A stretch of 64,000 nucleotides of DNA from Smittia aterrima (GCA_033063855.1 CP093830.1:18910854-18974853); one strand, 5' to 3'. Shown: positions 39,732-50,422, counted from the first letter of the stretch. Numbers and translations are program-made. Notes: generated by a model from the letters alone, not told the origin.

Positions 39732-40960
39732 ATGAGTCAGGAAAGCAAAAATTTCTCAATCACAAGATTGGGAGAAGACAATTTACTTGAAATATTCCAA
39801 TATCTTGATGGCAAAACATTAAAAACTTGTTCATTGGTTTGCAAAGAGTAAGTTTATTCGTAATATTTGAAATAAATCGTGATTACTAATCTCTTTCTCT
39901 CTTTCACTAAAATAGGTGGGACAGAATCATTGGAACATCTGTCAAAACGATGCGCAAGCTGCCACTCATATTCAAAAGAGGTTGGGAAGAAAAGGAAAAC
40001 GAAATTAAGGATCTTTGTCGCAAGCACCACACAATTATCATCGATTCAATTGACATCAACGAAAAACTTGCAAAGACAGTGAAGGAATTTGCAGCCAGCA
40101 TTCGGAAACTCAAAATAGATTCTGTAAATCTCATCGATGGCCGACTCAGCAAAATTTTGAGCTCCACGCAAAAGCTTGATCATCTTGATATTTTCAATTC
40201 AAAGATAGACAACGATGCTTTTGAAGAAGACATGACACCATGCACTGTAACTGCAATCACGTCTCTCACTCTCATAAGAAGCGATTGGGGATTTTTGGAT
40301 TTCATGAAAAATACTCAAGTTCGCGATTTGAAGATTGCAAAAAGACACTACACGCCGGTCAACGCAATTTCTTTCAAACATTTCATGGAGAAGCAAACGA
40401 CGTTGAAGTCTCTAGCATTGAGTGTTCAGGTCGGAGAATTCTTCATTGACATGGAGAAAATTACGCAGAAAAATCAGCACATGCAACTCAACAAACTCGC
40501 AGTTCATTTCAAATCCTGGGGAGACGCCCCTGAAACTGATGAAGATTTCGTGAAATTTCTTGTGACGCAGAAGAACTCTCTTCGAACTCTGGAAATACGG
40601 AATAAGATTAGCGAGAAAGTCCTCAAGTGTATCGTAACAAAGCTAAAGATTTCTACTTTGATTATCGGTAATATTTATTCTCCATCAGCTTCTGATTGGC
40701 CATCAGATCCTGTCTTCTATCGGATGAACCCAAATAAATATCTGTCAACTCTTGTGATCAAAAGCGAATTGAATAATCTGGAAGCTGGCATAGGATTCCT
40801 TCAAGTTTATCCATCGATCACTAAACTTGTTATTGATCAGTGGAGTGACGTTATCATCAACGAAATGCAAGGGGAAAATTACTTCAGTAAACCGATTGGT
40901 ACATTTCGATATAAAATTCTTTCATATCGAATCCCTGGTTTCCCCTCTGCGTTTGAATAA
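39732..40960 (+). pseudogene. F-box/LRR gene 3, truncated by inserted repeats
   Basis: Exons 39732-39847 and 39916-40960 give an open frame of 386 residues. The F-box and the first about 350 residues match F-box proteins 1 and 2, with a small extra segment near IYSPSASDW. Homology stops at 40867, in the middle of the leucine-rich region. The remaining codons come from a short repeat (40868-40896) and from the 5' LTR of element A, which supplies the stop codon. The last about 60 codons of the ancestral gene reappear at 52602, beyond the mobile elements, while about 170 codons in between are gone. A transcript could end at polyA signals in the LTR and still make an F-box protein with a short solenoid; that is untested. 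Confidence 0.8.
40868..40896. repeat. Left piece of a short CAGTAAA-rich repeat split by element A
   Basis: The sequence diverges from the F-box paralogs at 40868 and runs 29 bp to the left TSD (CCGAT, 40892-40896) of element A. It contains TTCAGTAAA, the same word seen in the right-hand piece that starts after 52140. Confidence 0.45.
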
Positions 40961-41106
40961 AATTGATGACAACGATAAAATTTGATGACAACGATAAAAT
41001 TTGATGACAACGATAAAAACTTATTATAAATTCATTTACTTATTGAATAAAGACACAGTCCATTTAGAAAACCTTATCGAAGTGTACTTTATTAATTAAT
41101 AAAACC
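40897..41106 (+). repeat. 5' LTR of element A
   Basis: 210 bp with TGGT...ACCA ends. It contains three copies of a 19 bp GATGACAACGATAAAATTT unit, where the 3' LTR has two, and AATAAA words. TGGTCCAACACC begins 3 bp after its end (41110) and could be the primer binding site; I could not assign the tRNA. Confidence 0.85.
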
Positions 41107-41239
41107 AAAGTGGTCCAACACCTAGGAAAAGTGTAAAGTGAGTCGAATCTAACTGCAGTACGATATCGGCGTCACGAGAAAGTTCTACGGTGAACTTATT
41201 AACAATTTTGATTTAGAAATTCTCAGAGAGTTTCTTCGT

Positions 41240-41530
41240 AAAAAAGCCTCTAAGGAGCATAAGTGCAAAACAATTAAGGATCGTCGTGAATCTTACGGAA
41301 AAAAGCCTCTAAGGAGCAAAGTGCAAAACAATTAAGGATCGTCGTGAATCCTACGGTAAGAAGCCTCTAAGGAGCAAAGTGCAAAACAATTAAGGATCGT
41401 CGTGAATCCTACGGTAAAAAGCCTCTAAGGAGCAAAGTGAAAAACAATTAAGGATCGTCGAGAGTCCTACAGAAAAAAGACTCTAAGGAGCGAAGTGTAA
41501 AAACAATTGCGAAACAAGATTCCTACGGAA
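41240..41530 (+). repeat. Tandem repeat of about 58 bp in the leader of element A
   Basis: Five consecutive copies of a unit of about 57-60 bp share the words AAGCCTCTAAGGAGCAAAG, ACAATTAAGGATCGTCG and TCCTACGG. Copies 2 and 3 are almost identical; the outer ones are more diverged. It lies between the 5' LTR and the gag start. Confidence 0.9.
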
Positions 41531-41659
41531 AAATTAACTAAATAAAATCTCTACGGAGTGAAGAGTGTTATTCAATTATTAAACAAAAATCCTTAAATTC
41601 TGTGCATCAATTCTGCAAAAAATTCCTTTATTCAGAGAACAATAATTATTGCAAGAACA

Positions 41660-42587
41660 ATGAGTGAACATCAGGTGAAAAAAGCAATTCATCAAGTTGA
41701 TGAATATGTGGATGCAGTGTTGAGGCTCGAACGAGCGATCGCTAATTTGTTAAAAACGCCTATTGAAAGACGAACGGAAATCAAGTTGAAACCTCCGGCA
41801 AAAGGATGTGTGGAGCAGTATCTGGAGTTGAAGAAACAATCAGTAGCGCTGGAAGATAATCTTCACTTGGTTCCAGAGGAAATGGTGAAGCAAATGCAAG
41901 AGAAGACGGCTGAGCTTAAAAGCTCCTTCAAGAAAATGGTAGCAAGCTTGACTTCTTGGGTGCCAAATCTTATCGATGAATTATTACGAGAAAGCAAGAA
42001 TCCTGGAAACATTGAAGGTCAAACTGGTAATAACGATCAGCAGAAGAACGACGAAGATGAAGGGAATGGCAATCTCCCAATTGATGACGGAAAACCGCAA
42101 CAGAGAGGGCTAGAGAAGAATGAAGAAGTTGAGAAATCGGCACAAGCGATTGCGTTGAATACTGAACAGGATCTTCGTGAAGTAGCTAAGCTGCAATGGA
42201 AGAATTTGATTGATGAAGATTTGACGGACGAGCAATTTGAACAACAGTTCTTACTTCAAACAATCTACGAAGAAGACCAGAAAAGAAAAGCTGCTAAAAT
42301 CGTCGCTGCCAACAATTCTGACACCAGCTTCATTAGAAATGCTACAGGACATTATCATTGATCGATTGAGAGCAACCATGACAAAGCAAGAAGCTGAAAT
42401 GAAGAAGACTCAGCTAGAATTACAACGAATGAAGAAGAAGTTGGGATTTCAAGAAGCACAGCGATCGAACGCAAATGAGGCCAATAAAAATCGCAAAATC
42501 GGTCGTTCTCGAAATTTTAATCAGCGCGAGACAAGCGATTATTCGGACTTTGACGAAGAAAATGATGACTTCCATGGCGGCAGTTAG
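41660..42587 (+). pseudogene. Element A gag, N-terminal part (frameshifted)
   Basis: An open frame from ATG 41660 encodes 233 residues of helical, Lys/Glu-rich sequence typical of the BEL/Pao gag N-terminus. It stops at 42361, but coding similarity continues in another frame (about 42340-42587: Met/Lys/Gln-rich coiled-coil, then Arg/Asn-rich). A second frame change joins it to the gag core downstream of 42666. The gag is therefore broken in this copy. Confidence 0.7.
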
Positions 42588-42780
42588 CAAAATGATCAGC
42601 AAAATCGTCGATATTCCAATCGTCATCATTCTTCGTTTCAACAAATTGACGATATCGGTGAAGATGTGCATCGCTCGGCAAATAATCGTGAGCCAAATAA
42701 TCAGCAAAATCGAAGAAATTCGACTTCATCGTTCCAACAAATTGACGATAGCGACGTTGAAATGCGTCGCTCAGCAAATC
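42575..42780 (+). repeat. Imperfect duplication of about 100 bp inside element A gag
   Basis: Two successive copies share AATCAGCAAAATCG, a TTC-CAACAAATTGACGATA segment and a GCATCGCTCGGCAAA-like segment. The copies differ by indels, and a frame change falls within this region. Confidence 0.65.
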
Positions 42781-44500
42781 GAAGACCTCAAGAACGTCAG
42801 AGACAATCGAACACAGAATTTAATATGGATTATGCATCCTTCAGAACTAAAGATATCGATTTACCACGATTCAACGGAGAATTGAGCAACTTTGTGGAAT
42901 TTCGAAGAACATTCCAAGAAATCATGGACAACTCAAGAAACACCGCGTTGGCCAAGTTCCACCATTTGAAAAGTCATTTGTCTGGCCCAGCATTAGCCGA
43001 ATTGAATGATATGCCAGCATCTGATGACGATTACGCTGAAGCATGGCGCATCTTAGATCATCGATTTTATAACAAACGAGATATCATAGATTCAGCGTTG
43101 ACAGCATTTTTTGAAAGAAAGGTGACACGAAAAAGCCGAGAAGAGATTTTAGTGTTGCTTCACAAGACGAGAGCGATTATGAGAAACATTCGAATCAACA
43201 AGATCAGTGGTGAGGAAATTATGATGTGGGAAATATTAAGAAAGATGGATGATTCGATGATGAGCGATCTTACGATGAAAACTGGAAGACAAAAGGAATT
43301 TCCAACATTTCCGGAACTGTACGAATTTTTAGAAGCGGAAATGGCTTCATGCACGGTTCGAGAACAACGATACAAGAAGAGAGTTGCATTCGAAAACAAG
43401 TCTTCAATTGTCAAAACAAGTTCTACAATGGTTACGGAAGAAACAGCAAGCTCCGCCGGCAGATCATTCCCTTGTTTCTTATGTAAAGAAGATCATTTCA
43501 TTTTTGAGTGCAAATTATTTCTCGAGTCAGACAACAAAGAAGCGTTGCTGCGAAAGAACCGTGTGTGTATATTTTGCTGTCGCCATAAATACGGCTTCCA
43601 ACCATGCAAGAACCGAAAGAATTTAACTTGTGATGTTTGTCAAGGAAGTCATTTAACGATCATGCATAATCCAAACCCAGACTCCGTCTTATCATCGCCT
43701 GACAACAAAAGAGAAGGAGCAACCGGACAAGCATTTATTTCGCAAAGTATCGTCTTACAATCAGAAGCGGGAACAGCAGTAACAAAATCTAAAATCAGAA
43801 TGCCAACTGCGGTTGCAATGGTTGAAGCAGGAAACGGCGAATTTGTGCCGTTGAGATGTTTATTAGATCAATGCTCTCAGTTGAGTTTTATCACAGAACA
43901 TGTCGTGCAGAAGCTCGGGTTGAGAAAACTAAAAACAAACGTGTGTGTTACTGGTTTGGGAGGAGTTAAAACGGTAACGTGCACTGCTTTGGTCCATATC
44001 AACATTAAAACGAATAATGGAGAGTTCATCCAAACCAAAGCTTTAGTAACACCGAGAGTCTCAACTGGCGATAAACAACTGAAAGCAATCCCTGCTGACA
44101 CAAGTGAAAATCCACTTGCTGATAAAAATTGGAAGGATAATGCTCAAGTCTCGATTCTGCTTGGAAGCAACATCTTGCCAGAAATATTCTTGAAAGGAGT
44201 AAAACGAGAGAACGGAGTTCTTTATCAAGCGAGCGTTTTTGGATGGATCTTATCCGGTGGTAACGGCTCAGAAGACTACTTTACGAAAGGATTCAGCATG
44301 ATTACAGATATAGTTGGAAGTTGGGTTGAAGCAGAAGAACAACAAGGTATCAAAGAGTTGCACGACACGTTCGAGAAAGGAAAACTTCCTCTGTGCAAAA
44401 GGTACTCAAATAAAGCAAGCTTATGGGATCCGCTTACGGTCCCAAAATTGGCACTTGCGATGCAACTTCTTGCCCAATTAATGACGGAAGTAATGGAAGT
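42666..44500 (+). pseudogene. Element A gag core, zinc knuckles and protease
   Basis: The frame runs 42666-44663; the part up to about 44500 is retroelement. DUF1759-like gag core: about 42850-43380 (LPRFNGELSNFVEFRRTF, then HHLKSHLSGPALAEL). Cys/His knuckles: about 43470-43660 (CFLCKEDHFIFEC, CIFCC, CDVC). Protease of the DUF1758 type: about 43790-44270, with LLDQCSQLSFI where retroviral-type proteases have a D-S/T-G turn; here Gly is Cys, so activity is doubtful. After ILSGG the frame continues briefly toward pol and then runs into unrelated sequence, which marks the deletion of reverse transcriptase and downstream domains. Confidence 0.8.
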
Positions 44501-45270
44501 TTACTCACATTTCAAACCAAGAATCTTAGCAAGTTTTGATTCAGAAATCACTCCGGCCGCACCACATTTTTGGAAAAAATGGGTAGGCCCGGAGTATTGC
44601 TTTCGTGCAGAAAAAAAAAAATTCTTACCCCCACTTTTTTTCACTTTTCTCCACGCAACATGACATGTTATGCAAGAAAAACGAATAAAAATTTTCATGT
44701 CCGGATTCCCGTGTGTGTGTGTGTGTGTGTGTGCGTGTGTGACAAAACACGATAACTCTCGAACGAAAGCAGCTAGCGCGCTCAAATTCAATATTTAGCT
44801 TTGTATTGACCATAGGAAGAGCCCTATTGAAAATGGGCAGCCCAGCCCCTCCCCTTCTGTTAGCGCCCATACACCCCAAAAACTTAAATGGCGATAACTC
44901 TCGAGCGAAAACAGCTAGCGCGCCCAAATTCAATAGGTAGCTCGGAAAAACTTTGAGGAAACTCGGGAAAATTTCGGAAAAACTTGAGGGAAAACATCGG
45001 GAAAACTTCAGGGAAACTTCGGGGAAAACTCGGAAAAACTTCTGGAAAACTCGGAATAACTTGAGAGAAAACATCGGGAAAACTTCGGTGAAAACTCGGA
45101 AAAACTTCTGGATTAAATTAACACCTTCTCTAATCAAAGTTGAACTTGGACATCAATTTGTGAAGCAGTGGTCAACTCAAAACACAGAATTTAAAAGTTT
45201 AACTACTATATTAAACGAATTGAGTTATAGGCCGGAGTTTTACCAGCGTAATGGCCGCGTAGCGGCCGTC
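44501..45270. other. Unrelated filler replacing pol in element A: microsatellite, 45 bp repeat pair, simple repeats, GC-rich hairpin
   Basis: This stretch has no retroelement similarity. It contains a (GT)n tract at about 44711-44740, two copies of a 45 bp unit beginning CGATAACTCTCGA (about 44749-44793 and 44892-44937), a tandem array of CTCGGAAAAACTT-like words (44941-45115) that reads as Arg/Lys-rich or Phe/Pro-rich peptide depending on strand, and a GC-rich tail with the hairpin GGCCGC-GTA-GCGGCC near 45253-45267. Confidence 0.7.
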
Positions 45271-45275
45271 GCGGG

Positions 45276-46052
45276 TTGCGCGGGGGTGTCGTAGGCCACC
45301 GGCCGGAGATACCTCCGTGCGATCTAGTTTATCTTCACTGGACCAGAAATAGAGCTAAAAACGAAAACAAATTCATCAGAAATCGAGTCCAATCCATTAG
45401 GAAAGGTTTTTCGCCGACAATGATCCATCATGTTAGCAGCCAAGATGCATTTTGCCAAGATGACGCGCTCGATACGATGACAACGATGATCACTGAAGAA
45501 GGCCTAGCCAACGAACAACAACATGAATCGCTTCTTTCACGGTTTTCCCGCTTCAATCGAGCCATTCGCACTACAGCATTCATTTTAAGATTTAGAAAAA
45601 AAGCTCTCAAATCAAAAGAGTTTCAACCTTACGAATGCAAGAATTTAAAATCTTCGAGAACTTCAACGATCACTGGAACGCGAGTCGAAAAGACGATCAC
45701 TGGAAGTCACGGCGAAGAAACGATCACCGGCTGCCAATTCGATGTAAACAAACGAGACATCATTAGAGCTTCTACAATTCGACTGATTCCATTGCTGCCA
45801 GAAGAAGAAACAAATTTTACTCTATACAAACGACGAAGTCCAAGATTACTCGATAAAGCGACAGCACTTATAACAACTTGCTTATTACTATGGCTCTCAG
45901 TTCCGAACTCAGCAGCACTCTCAATTCAAACATTACCACCCGGCATTCATATTCGTAATTTAGGAAAAGCAGAAATTAAAACCGTGGATTTGGAATTCAC
46001 AGTGATCACTGGCTTCAATCATTCTGATGAACTGCGAACCATCGATCTTTAA
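45276..46052 (+). pseudogene. Element A pol linker remnant fused to env N-terminus
   Basis: Open frame of 258 codons. The middle (LLSRFSRFNRAIRTTAFILRF, about 45525-45595) resembles the linker that BEL/Pao pol has between RNase H and integrase. After a Thr/Gly repeat there is a basic segment, a 20-residue hydrophobic stretch (about 45880-45935) and a conserved-looking extracellular start typical of env. The integrase catalytic core that should separate these parts is absent, so the frame is a deletion fusion. The frame stops at 46052 and env resumes in another frame at about 46100. Confidence 0.6.
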
Positions 46053-46103
46053 ACTGAGAAATTCTTAGAGTGGTGCGAAACATCTTTAAAAGAGAAAGCC
46101 GAG

Positions 46104-46598
46104 ATGATAGATCTGCATAATAAATGTAATGATTATTATGTGCAAATTAAAGAATACGGTGCGGAAACAAAGATTACTCTAAGTGAAGGTTTTGGGCGAT
46201 CTAGAGAAAAACGATATTCGCTGTTTGGTCGACCTGCGTCGTATGTTGCCAAAAAAGTTGCAGCGAAAACTGGATGGTTCTCCGGACAAGCACTTGTCGG
46301 CGCCGGAATGATGTATCGATTCCGTCTCTGAAAACATTCCGAATTGATTATGCCAGTGATGTCAATGAATGGCAAACTTTCTGTGTTAAATACTTCTGAG
46401 ACAGAACACAAGTTTGTCGTTTCAAAACTTGGAGAGGCCTTCGAAGAAAGAAAAGTAACAAACGCACATAATGCGATTACAGATTTCGCTGAGACCACGA
46501 TATTGTTGTTTGAACGAATCAAAGGTGCTTTCCTTGCACTGAACAATCTCAAACCAGTCGATGAATTAGAAAGAGCCGTAGCAGAGAGAAACGATAAA
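46104..46598 (+). pseudogene. Element A env, central part, interrupted
   Basis: An env-like frame with a basic, furin-type motif at about 46200-46215 followed by a Gly/Ala-rich hydrophobic stretch, the layout of a fusion peptide in class I-type insect retroelement envelopes. At 46313-46389 a 77 bp segment of F-box gene replaces env sequence and brings a stop (46329-46331). Env coding then continues to the insertion point of element B at 46603. The copy is non-functional. Confidence 0.6.
46313..46389 (+). pseudogene. F-box gene fragment (77 bp) inside element A env
   Basis: All 77 bases are identical to the coding strand of F-box gene 1 at 29658-29734 (encoding VSIPSLKTFRIDYASDVNEW and onward). 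The equivalent part of F-box gene 2 (38699-38775) differs at about six positions. Env sequence lies on both sides. Confidence 0.85.
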
Positions 46599-46603
46599 GA
46601 CAT

Positions 46604-47110
46604 TGCTCGATTTTCCCTAAGTGGGAACTCGATGATATTCACTTTGGTCTTGAGAAAGACCGATTCTGAACACTTAAGGGAGAGATTTCAAATAACTACT
46701 TTACTCGTTGATTTCTCTAATTTGACTGAACGTTTATTTCTTGTTTTCTATGGATTTTATACATTTCTCCTGATTATTAACATGAAAGTTTTATGGTTCT
46801 TGACGAATTATCCTTCGAAGATAATCCCAAAGGGATTAGACTTATTGGGCGTTTTTATGATTACAGAATGTCGCATGTCTAGACAGAAATGCGTTTCTAA
46901 ATGTTGTCTTGCACCAAAAGAGTGCAATAAAATGTTGGTTTTACAAAGAAAGTGCAATAAACAGATTGCATTTATGATGGTTTCGGTGCCGAATGGCATT
47001 GAAATGAGTTGTTTCTAACAAATGGGAAAAACTGATCATAAATGACTCAGTTTGAAATCTTTTGCAAATCCATGGAATTTTCCATAGAAAAATGTTGTTA
47101 AAATTAAGCA
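46604..47110 (-). repeat. 3' LTR of element B
   Basis: 507 bp, in minus orientation TG...CA. It differs from the other LTR by a few substitutions and by one replaced segment: 48 bases at about 47006-47055 here versus 33 in the partner. Confidence 0.9.
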
Positions 47111-48226
47111 GCTGCCAGGCAAGAGTTGCGAGGCGAAATAATTGATTTCTTAATGAATAATTTTTTGAGGATTAATTGAAAAAATATAAATTTTGTTTGT
47201 TTTTGATAATGAGAAAATATTTCTTAAAATTATTTTTGTTTTTTCTAATGAGAAGATATTTTGAATGTATAAAAGCTGAGAAGTTTTCTTGAGAATTTAT
47301 GAACTTTTTGTTTTACTTATCTAGTAGGATAGTTGTGAAATATTGTGATTGCGATTGATGTTGTAGTTTTTGTTGATTCCTTGGTGGTGTGTCTATGAGG
47401 AACCGAAAGCTGGTTTATGCAACGGGATTGTCCTCATAATGCTGCTTTGGGTTTAGAGTTTTCTATGATAAGCCTGTGCTGTGCTTGCTGAAGACTTGAT
47501 GATGATTTTGTATTGATGAATTCCTTTGGTGATGGCTTGATGCTGACCAATCCATCTGAAGACAATTTTCTTCACGAGCTTGGTGATGAAGATTCTAGCG
47601 AGGGGTTTGGTTATGGTTCCGAGGTATGTCAAAACTTTCCATTGACAGAATTGAATTCGTTGATTGATTCAATAAGTTTTCTCTCTTTAATTTATTTTCT
47701 CAAGATTTCTCAAATTTTCTCAAAATTTTTCTTTCTTCTAAATATTTTCTTAAATTTTTCTCAATTAAATTTATAATTTTTCGATACAAATGCCAATGCC
47801 ATTGAATAAAGCTCCAGCTCAATTTTACTTGATTTACTCAGCTTTGATTCAAGGCAAGGACTTAGTAGGAAAAGCTTATGCTTTTCTAACCCATTTGATT
47901 TAATTTTTTGATTTAAAATTTGATTTGAAAGTATTGTTATTAAAAGTTAAAATTTGCGCGCGGGAAAATTTGCGCGCGGGCTGTTTCGTGAAACTTTTGG
48001 GGGATAATTAATTATTTTTTAACTTAAATAAGGTTTATTTTTTAAATTTAAGAAAATTTTTAATTATTTGTTTTAGATTTCTTTTAATTTACTTTTGAAT
48101 TTAATTTAATTTTGAAAGTTTTAATAAACTTGAAAATTTATTGTGAATTTTTTAGGCTTTGTCATAAGATTGTTGGATTCGATTAAATAACGTTTGAATT
48201 AGATTTGTGGGTTTTACACTTACTAA
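47111..48226 (-). other. Non-coding 3' part of element B
   Basis: AT-rich, with no retroelement domain on either strand. A short plus-strand frame (47513-47776) has no support. In autonomous relatives the pol gene would lie here. Confidence 0.6.
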
Positions 48227-49759
48227 TTAGATGGTTGAGCTTCGATTTCCCATTGCTTCCAAGATCTTCCATTGCTTCTCGATGAAGTTGTAGAACTCGT
48301 CTCTTGTTGGCAGTCTTTTTGAGTCGTTTAAGGTGTCTTCCAATCGTATCCTGGTATCCGAGTCCAACTTTCGAATAAAGCTTATGGTTAGGCTGTCGTC
48401 CCAAGGTTTGTTGATTGCCTCTAAGTTGTACCTCACGCTTGAGAAGAGTTGAGACAACTCGATGAGACTTCTTGCATTTGCTGGTTTCACATTTGGGTGC
48501 TCTTGCAGGTCTGTCATAAGTATTTCAAACAATTTCCTTGGATTGTCGAAACGTTTATTTATAAGGTCCCAAGCGATGGCGTAACTTTTCTGGTTTAGAT
48601 TAAGTTTATCCACCGTTTTTAATGCGTCGCCGCGCAGTCTTCCTCTGAGCTGCACGAGTCGTTCCACATTAGTCATCGCCGCTCCATCGTACATGGACTT
48701 AAACATCGAGCGGAATTTCTCGAATTCTCTCGCGTCTCCGTCGAAGAATGGGATTTCGAGATGAGGCAAGCGAACATGCCTCTGGAGTGGTTTTGCTGGC
48801 TCCTGAACCTTTGTAGTGAATGCCACTACCAAAGATTCTACCGCTTTGATCAATGCTGCTGTGGTGTCTACGCTGTTGTTGACTTGATTGGCTTGAGGAG
48901 ATGGTCCTGGTGCTTGCTGATATGGTTCCGTCATTTGAGGCAGCAATTGTGGTTGTTGAAGAGCTTGTGCATATGCTGGCCATGTCGGTGACTGCGTTGC
49001 AATTGGCGGGATTGTAGACTGATAAGTTGGTTTGGGTGGCTGTTCTTGTAGCTGCGATGGTTGCTCAATTGTTGTTGGTGCTGCTGGTGCGGCGGCTCCT
49101 ACTGCTTGGTTGATTAAAAATTGTTGTAACATATTTTGCATATCGTCGAGTTGCTTCTTCATCGCATTCATTTGCATTGTGATACTTTGCTGTTGAGGAA
49201 ACATAAAATAATTAATTTTCTGAAGTGCGTCATTCGTTGGCGTCTTCATTGCTTCAACGTAGGTTGCGCCATCTTCATCTTCTGGTGTGGACTGTAGGGG
49301 GTTTGCTGGTTGCTGTATCATTAGCGGTTGATTTTGATTGATTGTACCAGATTCAGGAGTCGTTGCTTTCACAGTTCCATATGGCGAAAGTAACGGATGT
49401 TGCTGAGTTTCCTCGAGCGTTGATTCTTTTTCGTCTTCTACCCATTCGGTTGTTCCTTCTAAACTTTGGGAGATATCAGGGGCAAATTTTTTGAAGAATG
49501 CGAAGCATTTCTTCGTTAGTTGTACATTTTCTAAATACTTTGCTCCGTAGTCAGGAGGGGGTTTTTCAAATTTTACAATCAATTTATGATTGTCCTCAAT
49601 AGTTTTGATGTAGTTTTGGAGAAGCTCCAATTGCTTTCCAAGCTTGTCCGCAGTTCTAGATTTCTTACTCACCTTGAATAAGTTATTTGCGAAAGCGGTT
49701 ACTCGATCGAAAGTATCGATCTGCGCTTCTGCTATTAATATCTCATTCACCATTTTCAC
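48227..49759 (-). CDS. Element B gag, intact ORF
   Basis: A 510-residue frame without stops. The N-terminal third is helical, the middle is Gln/Pro-rich, and the C-terminal part is a DUF1759-like gag core (HLEIPFFDGDAREFEKFRSMF, then LRGRLRGDALKTVDKL, then AWDLINKRFDNP). This is the same family as the gag of element A, but clearly a different lineage. There are no zinc knuckles, and the frame ends soon after the core, so it is a gag that stops before pro-pol. The intact frame in a nested insertion suggests recent activity or constraint on gag for trans mobilisation. Confidence 0.85.
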   Translation of the reverse strand: MKMVNEILIAEAQIDTFDRVTAFANNLFKVSKKSRTADKLGKQLELLQNYIKTIEDNHKLIVKFEKPPPDYGAKYLENVQLTKKCFAFFKKFAPDISQSLEGTTEWVEDEKESTLEETQQHPLLSPYGTVKATTPESGTINQNQPLMIQQPANPLQSTPEDEDGATYVEAMKTPTNDALQKINYFMFPQQQSITMQMNAMKKQLDDMQNMLQQFLINQAVGAAAPAAPTTIEQPSQLQEQPPKPTYQSTIPPIATQSPTWPAYAQALQQPQLLPQMTEPYQQAPGPSPQANQVNNSVDTTAALIKAVESLVVAFTTKVQEPAKPLQRHVRLPHLEIPFFDGDAREFEKFRSMFKSMYDGAAMTNVERLVQLRGRLRGDALKTVDKLNLNQKSYAIAWDLINKRFDNPRKLFEILMTDLQEHPNVKPANARSLIELSQLFSSVRYNLEAINKPWDDSLTISFIRKLDSDTRIRLEDTLNDSKRLPTRDEFYNFIEKQWKILEAMGNRSSTI

Positions 49760-49849
49760 TTTCGAAACAAATTTTCACCGTACGCTATGAACTCTTTGCA
49801 AGGAAATGTGATGACGATATTAAAGAAAACACGAAGCTTGGTTTTAAAC

Positions 49850-50310
49850 TTTGATTTCTGTTGCCCAGCAACGAGAAAACAATAGAAAGATTTGGGTTTT
49901 TAAATTATTTCGCTTTTGAGCGAAAGTAGAATTTAAATTTAATTTGTTCCTGCTTTTTGGCAAGAAAGAAAAAATTTTGAGATTTTTATTTTGGGTTTTT
50001 TCGCTGTTCGGCGTAAACGAACACGAAATTTTGATTTAAAGTACTCCCGCTTTTTGGCAAGGAATAAAAATTGAGGTTTTTTAACTTTGGTTCTCCGCGA
50101 AAGAACAATTTGAATTTAATTTGGTCCTGCTTTTTAGCAAGGACGAGAATTGAGGTTTTTTAATTTGCTTGCTCGCTGTTGAGCGAACGAAAATTTGGAA
50201 AAATTGAGGTTTTTTGATTGCTCGCTGTTTAGCGAACGAAAATTTTTGTGTTTAGTTTGATGCTTGCAGCGGCAAAAAAAACTAAATAAATTTGGGTTTT
50301 TAATTTTTTG
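49850..50310 (-). repeat. Hairpin-bearing tandem repeats in the leader of element B
   Basis: Four to five diverged copies combine CTGCTTTTTGGCAAGG-like, AATTGAGGTTTTTTAA and TCGCTGTT-x-AGCGAACG words; the last is a small inverted repeat (GCTCGCTGTTGAGCGA). They lie between the 5' LTR and gag. Confidence 0.7.
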
Positions 50311-50422
50311 TAAACACTTGGTACTTACCCACTCCTCGTGGGAACGTTGTGGTGATTGAGACGGGCCCTGTCTTTTCACTTTTTAACTTGCACTATTACA
50401 CTACATAGGCTCGAAGGAGCAC

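Noticed and set aside
41240..41530. CRISPR-like regular repeats
   Set aside because: The units are contiguous with no variable spacers and lie in the leader of an LTR element in a eukaryotic genome.
44625..45294. Open frames with Phe-Pro-Ser/Arg-Lys repeat peptides on both strands
   Set aside because: They arise from the CTCGGAAAAACTT-like tandem array; both strands stay open because of the repeat period, not because of coding.
47513..47776. 87-codon plus-strand frame inside element B
   Set aside because: Opposite to element B transcription, low complexity at the 3' half, and no similarity to retroelement proteins.
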